Origin: Larix kaempferi
Lineage: Eukaryota > Streptophyta > Pinopsida > Pinales > Pinaceae
Assembly: GCA_027924585.1 (NCBI GenBank)
Contig: BSBM01000370.1
Coordinates: forward strand, 28,479,501-28,543,500
DNA length: 64,000 bases
Reading direction: 5' to 3'
In this document: positions 32,824 through 44,637 of the stretch, piece after piece
Position numbering within the stretch: the first letter of the stretch is position 1
Layout of the letters: each line of letters starts with the position of its first letter
Program-made: the position numbers and the translations under genes
The notes under the pieces: generated by a model
The model's input: only the letters and a program-made list of their open reading frames with translations
What the model was told of the DNA's origin: nothing
Database searches by the model: none

Positions 32824-35330
32824 GAAGATGAAATAGAGTTTGAAATGAAGACTTGTAATCCTAAACCAAAAACTGAAGCTAAGCAACATCTCATACAAAG
32901 CTAAAGTGCTTAGTAATTCTTCCCATTACATGTGTTCCTGAAGTGTATCTGGAAAATTGTGCTAAAGTGTGTCTAGGAATTGCTTCCAACAAGGTGTCTC
33001 CAAGTGCACCTGCTTTTCTTGCGCCCAATGAGTGCACAAAGCCAACATCCATCCTTTTGATGTGCATGAAGTGCTCTTAGCTAACATGTATCCAACCAAG
33101 TGCACTCACTTTGTCCTCTCACCCAATATGCACAAAATTGGGCCTATCCAATTCACTTATAAGCCAATTAGTTCTTCCTTTCAATTTGTCCATCATTCAT
33201 AGTCCATGCCTATGGACAAGGTTGTCCTCAACAACTTTATCTTCCTCACAAAGTTCCCTCCAAGATTCTCTTGGTCTATCCAACTAATGCAAGATGCCAA
33301 TTTTCGTCATATGCCTTACGTTCTTCCAAGGGAATTATACATGTCCATGGTGTGCCTTACCTTCATGCAAGGGTTCCCGACCTATCCATGGTGTTCATTG
33401 TCAATGCTCTAAGGCACACCAAAACCACCGCAAAACCAGCTCCTTGAGCCATCAACCTCGTGTCATGTCGTTCCATTCTAGCCAATGACAACCAAGGCGA
33501 TCTTATGTTGGAGGTGTCCAGAGCCAATCAAAGCTAGGGTCTTATAGGTTACCATAGGATCATGGCAAAAATTTACAATTAGCTTCTATTTTTTCATCCA
33601 TCTAACATATTTTGATTCGTAGGTTGATCCACCAAAATCATAAGTGGAATTGCCAAGAGAGCCAAATATGTACGCTATTTATTTATTGAGTGACAAAGTC
33701 AAGAGAGAATGAGGATGGGTTAAGATTTTACTTTTGTTCAACACCAATGTATTCCCTCACTTTGCTCACCCACAATTACTGGCATACTTTGGATAACTGT
33801 AGAAAACCTATAAGTAGGATTCCCACCCAAAGATTAGTGCTCTCCTATTCTTACATCCCTAGGGTTCCCTAGTCAAAAATATCACTCCCCATCTCTAAAT
33901 TCTGACGTGAGCTTAGTATAGTGAGACAATACCAAGATAATAAAAGAATGTAGGCAATGGCCCATTGAGGGAAAGACAAGAGTAAGTAACTATCCTTAAG
34001 CTAATGTATTGAAGCAAAGAAACCAATGAATGAATATAAGATTGTTGTCATTAGTTCCCCTAATACACCATGAATTCCATGGATTTGAATTCAAACATAG
34101 TGCATATCCTGGAACTTCATTTTTAGAGATCAGATGCTTGTTATCTTAGGTCTTGTTAAATAGGTAGGTATAAATATTAAATAAACATCTCTTGCTAGTA
34201 GGGTTGATCCTATTAGTAACAGGTTTTTGTCCTCATCCAAAGGCAAAAAAAAAAATCCCCTATTTACATGGTCCTATTATTAACAGGTTTCTTTCCTCAT
34301 CCAATGGAAATATATATTTTTTCTTTTATTTACATGTCCATGGAGTTACTGATTTTTATGCAAGCTCAATACAATTTGGTAGTGGGTGGGCATGGTATGC
34401 TTTGTAGCTAAAAAGGAAGGTGATAGAACTTGATTTAAAAAAAAAAAAAGTTACTCTTAAGTAATGATAATTTATAACTATGATTTAAGTAATGATAATT
34501 TATAGCCATGATTTATCCTAAAAATAGTCAAAGTCCAAGTCCATTCACCTAATTCTAATTTACCATTTTTAATATAGATTTAAATTATTTGGTGTAGATT
34601 AATTCACGATAGGGTGCACTGTTAAGGAACTCCTTGCAACGTTGCAAGTTCTAACCTTGAATAGCATGTGCACCTGTGAAGGGGTAGTGTAGCTACATCT
34701 GTATGTTATAGTGGCAATAAACCAGAATCAACCCCTTATCACACAAGTACGAACCTAACCCCTTTACCCATTCCTCCATATTTAAAAATAATAAAACTCT
34801 TGGCATTTTTATAAGCCATTACTTACTTATAGATACATGAATTGTAAAATGAAAATCTAAGCCAAACTATCCATCCCCTTTCTATTTCATAGATAAAAAT
34901 GGTTGGACGATAAAGAACCAATATGTCTTTCAATATGTTTTTCATTTACATTAATCATTTTTATTCTCAACAAATTATTATTAAATATAACAAAATATTA
35001 TTAAATATGAAAAAGAAATAATAAAAAAAACCAGTATGAAAATTCTTATACGAATTTTCTATTATAAAAAACATTCTTTCTCCTTTGTCCACGATACTCG
35101 TATGAAATTTTTATGAACAAAGTATTATTCCTCCTCTACTCTAGAGGAAATTTAAAACTAAGTATCAACATATTCACATTGTCTTATGGACAACTATTAA
35201 TCTTCCTATTGACCAATCCTAGCATCCATCAAAAAGCTACAAACATTTGCTTTTACTTCTAGGCAAAGAAGCATAAAAATAAATAATAAGTAATTGGTTT
35301 TTTTTTTTTTCACCTAGCTAGAATAGCTGT

Positions 35331-35440
35331 AGAATAGCTGGTGCACTCATCTAAGTGTAAACACCTTAGTATCATAAGACACGGGGTCGAAACCCGGTGG
35401 GGACGGCCACATCCGATAGCTTAATTAAAGATAGCAAATT
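35331..35440 (+). mobile_element. tRNA-derived SINE-like fragment
   Basis: The segment has a tRNA-like head: tagctggtgcactcatctaa resembles an A box, and ggggtcgaaacccggtgg is a good B-box-like T-arm (GGTTCGAAACC type). It is not a functional tRNA because the anticodon arm and 3' acceptor do not fold. No target duplication was found. A poly-T run lies just upstream. Confidence 0.4.
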
Positions 35441-36955
35441 ACAAAGAAACAACATTGCTCAGAGCAATGTGGTGACACATTGCAAATTCGATTTTCTGAA
35501 CTTTGTAAAATATATACATTAAACATGAATTAATTCGAGCATGATTAGTTAGTTGGTGATGTGAATTTAAATTATGAAAAATATTAAATTACTAACCTTG
35601 ATGGCTGAAATTTACTTGAAAAAGTTGAAATTTATGTCACTCACCAATCTCACCAATTAGAATACTACATCTCACCCACGAATCGTTCCATCTATGTTCA
35701 GTTGAATGGTTTTTCCTTTGAATGGTTGAGCATGGAAATTGGAAATAAAAAAGGGCGATGACAATTGAATGTCTATTCAGCTCCTAGATGGCCCGAGCTC
35801 CAATGACACTACTACCTCAGAAAATATTATTCAAGGGAGCTCCAACCTCCGGCACTCTCTTCTCTTTTCCATCCAGGTTCCAACAAAACCAGACTATAGG
35901 CTTGAAAGACGCTATCTTTATCAGGTTTCGATCATTCCACGTTGCTATTATTTCATTCTTGATATAAAATTTCTTTTGGGTACCCACAGTTGATAAAATT
36001 TGTGATGAATTTCAACCTGGGCATGGCAGTTTCACTGACAATGTACTTACATGAAACTGAAATACCCACCTCAGCTTCAAGGCCAGATGTTATGGACAGT
36101 CACCTTAACAATAAAAAGGATTTAAGAAAAGCTATCTAGAACCTGGAACAAGTGATTCTAGGAAGAGTGGTCTATATACGGAATTTGCGATCAAAGAGGA
36201 GTCTGCCTCACTGAATAATAATTAAATTGGCGTAACTAAAGTCTTGTTCTATTACCGCATACCAGTTTAAATGGCATTAAGTTGAATTGCCTACCATTTG
36301 CCTTTGCTCTACCGAAGATTCAGAGCACAACAGAAAGACAAAGTGTATTGGCCTAACAAAACTACAAACTAAAGATGGTTGCACAGAATCAAGACTAGTT
36401 ACAAATATCCCTCAAATGCAGCAGGACTATGTCCAGGATAAACTAACCTCAGAACCAGCCTGAGAGGATAGGTTGAAATTCTCGACGGTTGCTTAGGTTT
36501 CCCGATACCTTTAGATAATTTTTCTGTGAAAGGTCTATTATCTTTGACAGATAGCCTGACCCTTGTCACTCCTCGGCAGGTTGAATAAGTCCAACATCGT
36601 ATAAATTATCTGTAAATCCTTCAGTCCTGGAAAACCAAAGGCACCTATAGTGCACCTTAACACAATAAATTCCAATATCAAGCACTAAATTGGACTATAG
36701 TTTCCTCCAGGAACAGAAACTTCTTGAATTTCCAAAAAAATCAAGTTCATAAGTTCCAACATACCTGTTGTCAAATTTTCCACACTGTAAGTTTGATCTC
36801 CATCACCCCGCAGAGAAAGAAATAATACCTTAGAGCCAGTCATTATAGTTTCTCCCCGAATGATAAAAAATAAACCGGAAAATAAGACTTAGATTACTGT
36901 TCTTGCCAGGGGATATGGAGAAAGATTTAAATTTCTTCAATTTTTCAATTGAGCC
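35441..36955. other. Intergenic, nothing recognised
   Basis: No recognisable domain on either strand. The stretch may include introns or 3' flank of the possible host gene at about 37 kb. Confidence 0.4.
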
Positions 36956-36956
36956 G

Positions 36957-37500
36957 TCTCTGTCTGAATGTCATTGACCTCCTCCAGCAGCTCAGGCGTC
37001 TTTGCAAATCGTACAAACCTAGCGATAAAATTCAGATAATATATTAGAATAAATTATACATATGCCCATATAAAAACGACTCAGGAGTAAACACTTCTAT
37101 AGCATGTGTTCCTAATTTTTAAGATCATGGCTGACCTTTCCACGGTGCCTCATTCTTGTTTTCTGACAATTCAAGTTTAAAGCAGCGTCCATCTCCTTGG
37201 ACTAGTTCTCGTGCTGTAGGTAAATGACCAAGAGGGCTTCCGAAGCCCCAGATCAAGGTTCTCTGTTTCACCACCACCCGAAATGAATACTTTATACCTG
37301 TGGTGCAATAGTACCACATTTGGAAGAAGTCAAAAATTGACAATTCATACATTATATCTATAAAAGTATTATGATTATCAAATACAATGTAGGTCTGGAC
37401 TTTCGACAAAGGAATAAGAAATAAGGTGCACTCTTTCGCATTAGAAGTCAATATACCTTCCAGCTCGCTGCACTGGAAAATTGGAAATCAACGGGCGGCG
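36957..37500 (-). other. Possible host-gene exons, family unknown
   Basis: Three exon-like pieces lie in order on the minus strand. The first ends at 37458 at a good donor (GGAAG|GTATATTG). The second, 37303-37132, runs from acceptor CCACAG to donor GGAAAG|GTCAGC and reads KYSFRVVVKQRTLIWGFGS, then LPTARELVQGDGRCF. The third starts near 37022 after CGCTAG and reads FVRFAKTPELLEEVNDI, with a stop at about 36957. The first and second join in frame as SELEGIKYSFRVV. The second and third do not join in a clean phase, so an exon may be missing or the copy may be broken. The wording resembles a conserved cellular protein, but I do not recognise the family. Confidence 0.35.
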
Positions 37501-38159
37501 GGCCCTGCTTGAAACTTTTGTGTTAAAAAAAAAACCTCCAAACTTTTAGCCGTCAAATCATAAAGAAATTTAGTTAACACTTGCCAGGGGAAATTAAAAA
37601 TTGAAAAGACATCATTATTATTAAATAAATAAAAGCTGTTCTTTTATGGATCGATTGTAGGGTTGCAGCCCATCAAATTTGACGGCTACATCAAAATTGA
37701 TCGAATCATTCGCATGTGATCGTTTCTGATCGAATCATTGGCATGTGATCGTTTCTGACACATACAGCTGTTCGCCTCGGCATTTGTGAACTCTTTCTCG
37801 ACTATTTTGGAGTGAAAACAGTGAATGATTTGGTATCGATTCATTATAATCTTGCACCAGGAACCCAGGTCGAATCAACAATCTCACTTGAAAATCGTAC
37901 CTGTCATGTCACTCCATTTAAACCAATGTACAAACTCAGACTATATTGCGCCGCCTTTTCTTGACCTCATCCTCGGTGTTTGGTCTGGGGATTTCCTTCA
38001 ACACCTGTCCCCCATGACGAAGGAAACCAGGACTGTTCCGCACAAACACATCATTTCAATCAAACTTCAATCAAATAAATTGCAGCTTTAAATGACCTTG
38101 GCACCTCTGCAATGTCATTAACTTGGTAACGTTTTTCAATGAACACAGTTCAGAGAACG
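37501..38159. other. Intergenic, nothing firm
   Basis: Contains a 27-base direct repeat around gcatgtgatcgtttctga (near 37712 and 37741). No coding domain is apparent. Confidence 0.4.
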
Positions 38160-38990
38160 TATACAATTGCGAGGTGTAGGGGAGGGAGGCCAGAAGTGGT
38201 CCACCCCGACTTTGGCCACCCGGGATGCCACGCGGCTGCCACCCGTCGAGGGCGGGACCACTGCAGGTGGCTGCTCCACGTCGTCCCGGGTAGCTAGCGC
38301 TTTAATGCGCTTTATTGCACCTCGGGATGCGTGCCATCTGGCCCTTTCCCGGCAGTCGCTCCCACCTCCCGTTCATTCTTGCTCGGGGCTGGAAGGTGAG
38401 CGTTCCGCCACCCCGGAAGCTGTCTGCCATGGCGCCGCTGCTGCTCCGCTCCCGCCTCCTGCTGCTGTTCGATGAGGCCGCTGCTTGGAATACCTGTGAC
38501 TGTGTGGTGGTCCGCCCCGGTTTGTTGTTCGCGCGGAGGACGTCGCCGTGTGAGCACAGAGGTTTGGTTTGGTTAACTCGCCGGAAGCTCGTGGTGGAAT
38601 GGCCCTGTTCCATGGTCGTCGCCGTGCGTTGGATAACTGGTCTAGTGTTGTTGTTGTGTTCGTGGTCTGTGGCGTGGGTTCCCTGGTGGTTCGGCCCTGT
38701 TCCTGCTTGTTTGCGGGCTGCTCCTGGTTCATCCTCGGCTCCTGGTGTTCATGTTTCTGCTTCGTCGTCGGCTCCTGGTTCGTCCTCGGCTCCTGGTACC
38801 TGCTCCGCTCCTGGTTCGTGCTCAGCGGTGGCCACCTGTTCAGCAAACTTGGTAGGATTTTGATCCTACCGGCTTCGCGTGCATTGTGTTTTTCAACACA
38901 CTCACTCTCTCGGTGTGATTTGCTTGCCTTCTCTGTCTGTGTTCGGTTTGTTTGGGTGTGGTTGCTTGTTCAAACGACGTCGTAGGAAAT
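38160..38990. other. GC- and CpG-rich block without an assignable gene
   Basis: Base composition changes abruptly from the AT-rich surroundings to GC-rich, CpG-containing DNA. A degenerate unit around ggctcctggttcgtcctc recurs from about 38690 to 38825. Both strands have open frames over 100 codons, but they are low in complexity and lack domains, as expected from GC-rich sequence alone. It may be the outer part of the neighbouring transposon, the 5' region of an unknown element, or a promoter-type CpG island. Confidence 0.4.
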
Positions 38991-39000
38991 TGTTTTTTGG

Positions 39001-40480
39001 TTTTTAATGGATCACTGTAATGGTTGTTGGTTTTTAATGGAGCACTGTTATGGTATTTGGTTTTTAATGGAGCACTGTTAGGTTTTGTGGTTTTTAATGG
39101 AGCACCGTAATGGTTTTTGGTTTTTAATGGAGCACTGTTAGGGTATGTGGTTTTTAATGGAGCACCGTAATGGTTTTTGGTTTTTAATGGAGCACTGTTA
39201 GGGTATGTGGTTTTTAATGGAGCACCGTAATGGTTTTTGGTTTTTAATGGAGCATTGTTAGGGTATGTGGTTTTTAATGGAGCACCGTAATGGTTTTTGG
39301 TTTTTAATGGAGCACTGTTAGGGTATCTGGTTTTTAATGGAGCACCGTAATGGTTTTTGGTTTTTAATTGAGCACTGTTAGGGTATGTGGTTTTTAATGG
39401 AGCACCGTAATGGTTTTTGGTTTTTAATGGAGCATTGTTAGGGTATGTGGTTTTTAATGGAGCACCGTAATGGTTTTTTGTTTTTAATGGAGCACTGTTA
39501 GGATATCTGGTTTTTAATGGAGCACCGTAATGGTTTTTGGTTTTTAATTGAGCACTGTTATGGTATTTCGTTTTTAATGGAGCACTGTAATGGTTTTTGG
39601 TTTTTAATGGAGCACTGTTAAGGTATTTGGTTTTTAATGGAGCACTGTAATGGTTTTTGGTTTTTAATGGAGCACTGTTAAGGTATTTGGTTTTTAATGG
39701 AGCACTGTAATGGTTTTTGGTTTTTAATTGAGCACTGTTATGGTATTTCGTTTTTAATGGAGCACTGTAATGGTTTTTGGTTTTTAATTGAGCACTGTTA
39801 TGGTATTTCGTTTTTAATGGAGCACTGTAATGGTTTTTGGTTTTTAATGGAGCACTGTTAGGGTTTTTGGTTTTCAATGGAGCACTGCTAGGGTATGTGG
39901 TTTTTAATGGAGCACTGTTAGGGTATTTGGTTTTTAATGGAGCACTGTAATGGTTTTTGGTTTTTAATGGAGCACTGTTAGGGTTTTTGGTTTTTAATGG
40001 AGCACTGTTAGGGTTTTTGGTTTTTAATGGAGCACTGTTAGGGTTTTTGGTTTTTAATGGAGCACTGTTAGGGTATGTGGTTTTTAATGGAGCACTGTTA
40101 GGGTGTTTGGTTTTTAATGGAGCACTGTTAGGGTATTTGGTTTTTAATGGAGCACTGTTAGGGTGTTTGGTATTTAATGGAACACTGTAATGGTATTTGG
40201 TTTTTAATGGAGCACTGTTATGGTATTTGGTTTTTAATGGAGCACTGTAATGGTTTATGGTTTTTAATGGAGCACTGTTAGGGTGTTTGGTTTTTAATGG
40301 AACACTGTAATGGTATTTGGTTTTTAATGGAGCACTGTTATGGTATTTGGTTTTTAATGGAGCACTGTAATGGTATTTGGTTTTTAGTGGAGCACTGTTA
40401 TGGTTTTTGGTTATTAATGGCACACTGTTATGGTCGAAATTGATTATTAATGGCACACTGTTAGGGTCGAAATTTATTAT
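39001..40480. repeat. 30-bp minisatellite, about 48 copies
   Basis: A 30-base unit (tttttaatggagcactgtta followed by gggtatttgg and variants) repeats head to tail from 39001 to about 40410 without a single indel, then degenerates to 40480. Between 39061 and 39540 two unit types alternate, cactgttaggg and caccgtaatgg, giving a 60-base higher-order repeat. The period is a multiple of three and one minus-strand frame has no stop, so 40456-38840 is open for 538 codons of a ten-residue repeat (core NSAPLKTK). The same unit occurs in inverted orientation at the 5' end of the transposase gene (about 44628-44678) and twice in the intervening DNA (about 40583 and 41113). Confidence 0.97.
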
Positions 40481-40554
40481 TAATGATTGTATGAATTAGC
40501 AATGAATGGTTGTTAATTTGTTAATGGAGTTGATTATAGGATTAGGGTTTGAAG

Positions 40555-41410
40555 GATGCGGGAAATTCTGACATAAAAAAAACACCATAACAGTGCTCCA
40601 TTAAACCCTTCATTGATTATATTGCTTGCAGTGATTGCTTGAATTTTGAAGGAATGGTTGTTAATTTCTTATTGGAGTTGATTATAGGATTGATGCATGC
40701 TTGAGATGAATAATTTGGGCATGCGAATTAGATGAATAAGTTGGACTTTGAATTGAAGGCATGAAACCTTTTAACAAATTAGGGTTTGCTATGGTTCATT
40801 GATTGTTTCAGTCATTGTATGAATTTGCAATTAGGGTTTGGAGGCATGAAACCTTTTAAGAAATTAACAACCATTCATGGTTAGTAGGGTTTGCTATGGA
40901 TCAGTGACTGTTTCAGTGAATGTATGAATTCGCAATGAATGGTTTTTAATTTGTTATTGGAGTGCATTATAGGATTAGGGTTTGATATGGTTTCATTGTT
41001 TCATTGCTTGATAACTTAGTATATTTTAAAATTGCGAGAAGGTTTCATGGTTATGGAAAATTCAGATATGCTTTAATGGTATGAAGGTTACGGGAAATTC
41101 TGACATAAAAAAACACCATAACCGTGCTCCATTAAACCCTTCATTGATTATATTGCTTTCAGTGATTGCTTGAATTCTTAAGGAATGGTTGTTAATTTCT
41201 TATTGGAGTTGATTATAGGATTGATGCATGCTTGAGTTGAATAATTTGGGCATGCCAATTAGATGAATAATTTGGACTGTGAATTGAAGGCATGAAACCT
41301 TCTAACAAATTAGGGTTTGCTATGGTTCATTGATTGTTTCAGTCATTGTATGGAATTTGCAATTAGGGTTTGGAGGCATGAAACCTTTTAAGAAATTAAC
41401 AACCATTCAT
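40555..41410. repeat. Duplicated 300-bp segment next to the minisatellite
   Basis: A segment beginning ggaaattctgacat, continuing through gtgctccattaaacccttca and ending in aaattaacaaccattcatg, occurs at about 40560-40880 and 41093-41410 with few differences. Each copy starts with one inverted minisatellite unit. No gene. Confidence 0.85.
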
Positions 41411-41982
41411 GCTGGACATGCATATGTGTTTGTCCCATCTACAGTTAGCCCTCATTTTGTATTTTTCTATAATTTTGGTTCTCATATTTGTTTGTCCCAC
41501 CTGCTTTCATTCTTGCTGTGTGCTCTAACCTAAGTAATCTTTAACTTTGTGCTCGGTGATTGTTTGCAATGCTTACTATCAATCCAGTTCAAGTCGATTT
41601 GCATTCAAGTCAGTATTGCATTCAGAAAAAACTTGCATTCAATTTAAATGTTCAATCAGGTTGGTCTACCACCCAATTTAGTTTAACATTCAATTTAGTT
41701 TGCTAACCAGTAAATAGACAGAGACATGAAGAAAACAGTACTTGACATAAAGGGCATATTCTTGTTCAACATAGTAGCAATTCGAGATTTATACATATGG
41801 TTGGTCCATGGTGGGTTGGGACTTTATACATTTACTGTGGTTATGCCTAACATATATCCACTGTCAGATTGGAATCAAACAAAAACTTAGGAACCCACCC
41901 AAAATTCCCCCCCGCAACAAAATCTTCCTTTCATATGTGTATGCCAAACACAAAACATCTATCATTCGCCAAACAAAAAACC

Positions 41983-44637
41983 CTATGTGCGAGGAGGTTG
42001 ACTGCCTTCATTACCCAAACTAGTTGGGTTAGACACTGATGCATGACCTGGTTGTGTTGAGCTGCAAACATTTGGTGCGGGCCAGGTTGATCCTTGTAGC
42101 CAAGGAGGAATTGAGTAACCATAGTTATGACTTGAGCCTAATTTCCCTAGGTTCACTGGAGTTTGGAAGGCATACACAGTATTTCCCCCTGCCTGGTGGT
42201 ATTGGGGTATCTGTATGTTAATAAGGTCCTGGAATAATCTTCTGTTCTCTGAAAACTGATCCAATGGGTTGTCAACCACCTCTATCCTCTCCAGACCATT
42301 TGGATTCCTCTGATTTGCCTTTCTTTGCTCCCTTTCCTCCCTTGCCAATTGTTCCCGTCGCTCTCTTTCCTCCCTTTGTTTCACTCTTACAAGCCTTTCC
42401 TTCCTTCGATTTTCTGCTGCAACAATCTTTGCTTCCTTCTTCTCCTTTGCCAGGGCCTTCTTCTTCTCTTTTAAATCCTGCATCTCCTTTTTCTTGTGCT
42501 CAGCCTCAATCAGTAGGGTGATGTAGTCCTCTGATGTTAGTAGTTGCGAGCTCTTGCTTAATCTAAGATGCTCAGCAGTGGGATTAGATAGATGAGTTGC
42601 AACTTTCTCCACTGGCAACTTAAGGAACTGGCCAAGTAGTGGCTCATTTGGTGGGAGTGCCTCATCATCATTTTCTTGGTCCACTGTATCTTCATTTTGT
42701 TCAATCTCATCTCCACCACCCCCAAGTGGCACATAATAATGTACAGCTTCATTGTTAAGGACTGCTGGCATGGAAGGCAGGTTAAGGCTTTCATCGTTGG
42801 TGGGGGTGACAATGTGTCTGTTCATATTTGTCATCGCCTCTGCCAACCACTCGGGTTGTTCTGGCTGGCTTGGAAATGTCAACTCCTCGCTGTTGTTTAC
42901 CATTGCTTGGTCACCTCCAGTCACACTCAAATCGGCAACGTTGTTATGAACAATCCCTTGGCCATCTAATTCTGTTTCTGTCCTTCCAACAGCTTCTATA
43001 TTCTCCCCAACAGGTTCGGTGCCATACTGACTTTCACTTACGTATTCATTGTCGTCATCCAGTGGTTGGCAATGACCTTGAGAGAGTGATATGATGTTAT
43101 CTGCAGCATCTGCATCCTCTCTCCCCTAAACATCAAAAGCCTGACTACATCCCGTGTCATGTTGAAGAGCATCAGAATTGAAAGGCCATATTCCTGTCCG
43201 CCTAAAACCAGCCTTGATATTTGATGCTGTGAGTGCCCTAGCAAAAGCTTTGCTTGCAAGTTCTGCTAATTCGAACCTCTTCACCTCTACCCTCGGGTTC
43301 TTTGCCATCCAGGACGCTCTCTCAGACCTGAAGTAACACTTGAAAGGCCCAAACACACTCACATCTAGAGGTTGCAGCCTGTGGGTGGTATGTGCAGGCA
43401 GTGTCAACAGATCAATGCCTAGCCTATTTGCCTCCTCAATGGTTTGTATAGCAACGTGGCTACCATGGCCATCAAAAATCAAAAGGTGTCTGTTTTCAGG
43501 TGAAACACCGCCAGGGACAGAGGAAGCAAAGTGGCAAAGCCAACTCAAGAACAGTTCTTTTGTCATCCAAGCATGGGGGTGTGCAGCCATGCATGCGCCA
43601 GGTTCACAGTTTTTAATGTAATTTTTGAGTTGATTCTTTCCCTTGAACAGATAAAAACCTGGAATTGATGCTCCAACTGCGTTGACACAACAAAGAATAG
43701 TTATCCACTCCCTACTTTTTGGCAGAATTTTGGGCACATTCCTGCTCCCTCTCTTGGCAATTACCCGCATGCCACAATTCCTCCCTGCCTGTAATCCAGT
43801 CTCGTCACAGTTCCATATATGGTCTCCTCTGTATGAGTGTTTCTCATATGCATCAGAGAGTGTCTGATAGAACTTGGTCACAACTGTAGGGCGCAGATTG
43901 AAAGCCCTATCCCTGTCAAGCCCCTCTGCTGTGCGTAACACAAGTTCTGGATGCCTTTGTTTAAATCCTCTCCACCATGATTTTCCTGGAAATCCATCTT
44001 TGAAGGGGTTTGGCCTCCCTTGACAGATTTGTGCAACAGTGGATTTGAGCTGAACCAACTCCAGACCATGGCCTAGTTGAGCCATCTCTTCACACCAAAC
44101 CACAACTTCTTCTTCCTCTTCTGCACTCAACACTGTAAGAGGTCCTTTTCGCTTGGTATGGGTCAGGCCATTTATCCAGTAATGGATTGATGTTGGTGGA
44201 ATCCCATGTTTTTTAGCAGCTGCTCTGATAGAAAAACCATTGAACTCTATATCATCTATGGTAGCCTTCATGTCTTCTTGTGTCCATCCTCTGATGGCAC
44301 TAATCTTCTTACTGGCAGTTGCACCTTGAACTGTGGTTGATTGTGGAATAACACCTCCAGGATCTGCATCATTTTTCTCTTCAACTGTGGTTGATGGTGG
44401 AATAACACCTCCAGGATCTGCATCATTTGCCTCTTCAACTGTGGTTGATGATGGAATAACACCACTACGCACTGCATCATTTGCCTCTTCATCATCTCTG
44501 TTATTATCAGTATCATGTGCTATGTCCTCATCGGACGAGGTGCATCGTAGCTGGGCACCCCTGCTGAGTCTCCTACTTGACCTCCTTGCACGAGTAGTGC
44601 TGACTCTTGCCATGACTGCATTAAAACCAAAAACCAT
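41983..44637 (-). pseudogene. Pogo-like transposase, open except for one TAG
   Basis: Transposase of the Tc1/mariner superfamily, pogo branch, which cuts and pastes DNA at TA sites. The N-terminus has a three-copy 18-residue repeat (DADPGGVIPPSTTVEE type, 44344-44500). Next come a Psq-type helix-turn-helix (SIRAAAKKHGIPPTSIHYWI) and a CENP-B-type DNA-binding region ending in KSWWRGFKQRHPEL. The DDE_1 catalytic core has Asp residues in WNCDETGL, LLIFDGHGSH and HRLQPLDVSVFGPFK. After 503 codons there is a single TAG at 43126-43128. The same frame then stays open for 380 more codons, through LTSEDYITLLIEAEHKKKE and a long Lys/Glu/Arg-rich coiled coil, to the stop at 41983. The start ATG at 44637 lies in the terminal repeat unit, and the ATG ten codons downstream-like at 44613 is an alternative. 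Confidence 0.88.

Larger units (their letters stand above)
29418..35290. other. Long gene-poor stretch, no firm gene
   Basis: I see only short frames without domains. Notable small items are a 78-base tandem duplication at 31714-31869 and a 30-base tandem unit at 32764-32823 inside a broken acidic frame (ADEVGYEDLIADEVEYED). A frame at 32513-32731 with FLNNLELMEVEIAQETRI may be the remains of a retroelement gag but cannot be assigned. Confidence 0.45.

Noticed and set aside
35331-35420. A functional tRNA gene
   Set aside because: The T-arm-like part is good, but the anticodon arm and acceptor stem do not pair, so a tRNA-derived SINE is more likely.
38315-38863. Overlapping open frames of 100-180 codons on both strands in the GC-rich block
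   Set aside because: GC-rich DNA has few stops, so long frames arise by chance. The proteins are low-complexity, have no domain, and several frames are open at once.
39957-40190. Plus-strand frame encoding a hydrophobic repeat (VFNGALLGFL type)
   Set aside because: It is just another frame of the 30-bp minisatellite and is open only where the TAA-containing unit type is absent.
39001-40480. CRISPR-like array because of evenly spaced repeats
   Set aside because: There are no unique spacers: the whole 30-bp unit repeats. The genome is that of a plant.
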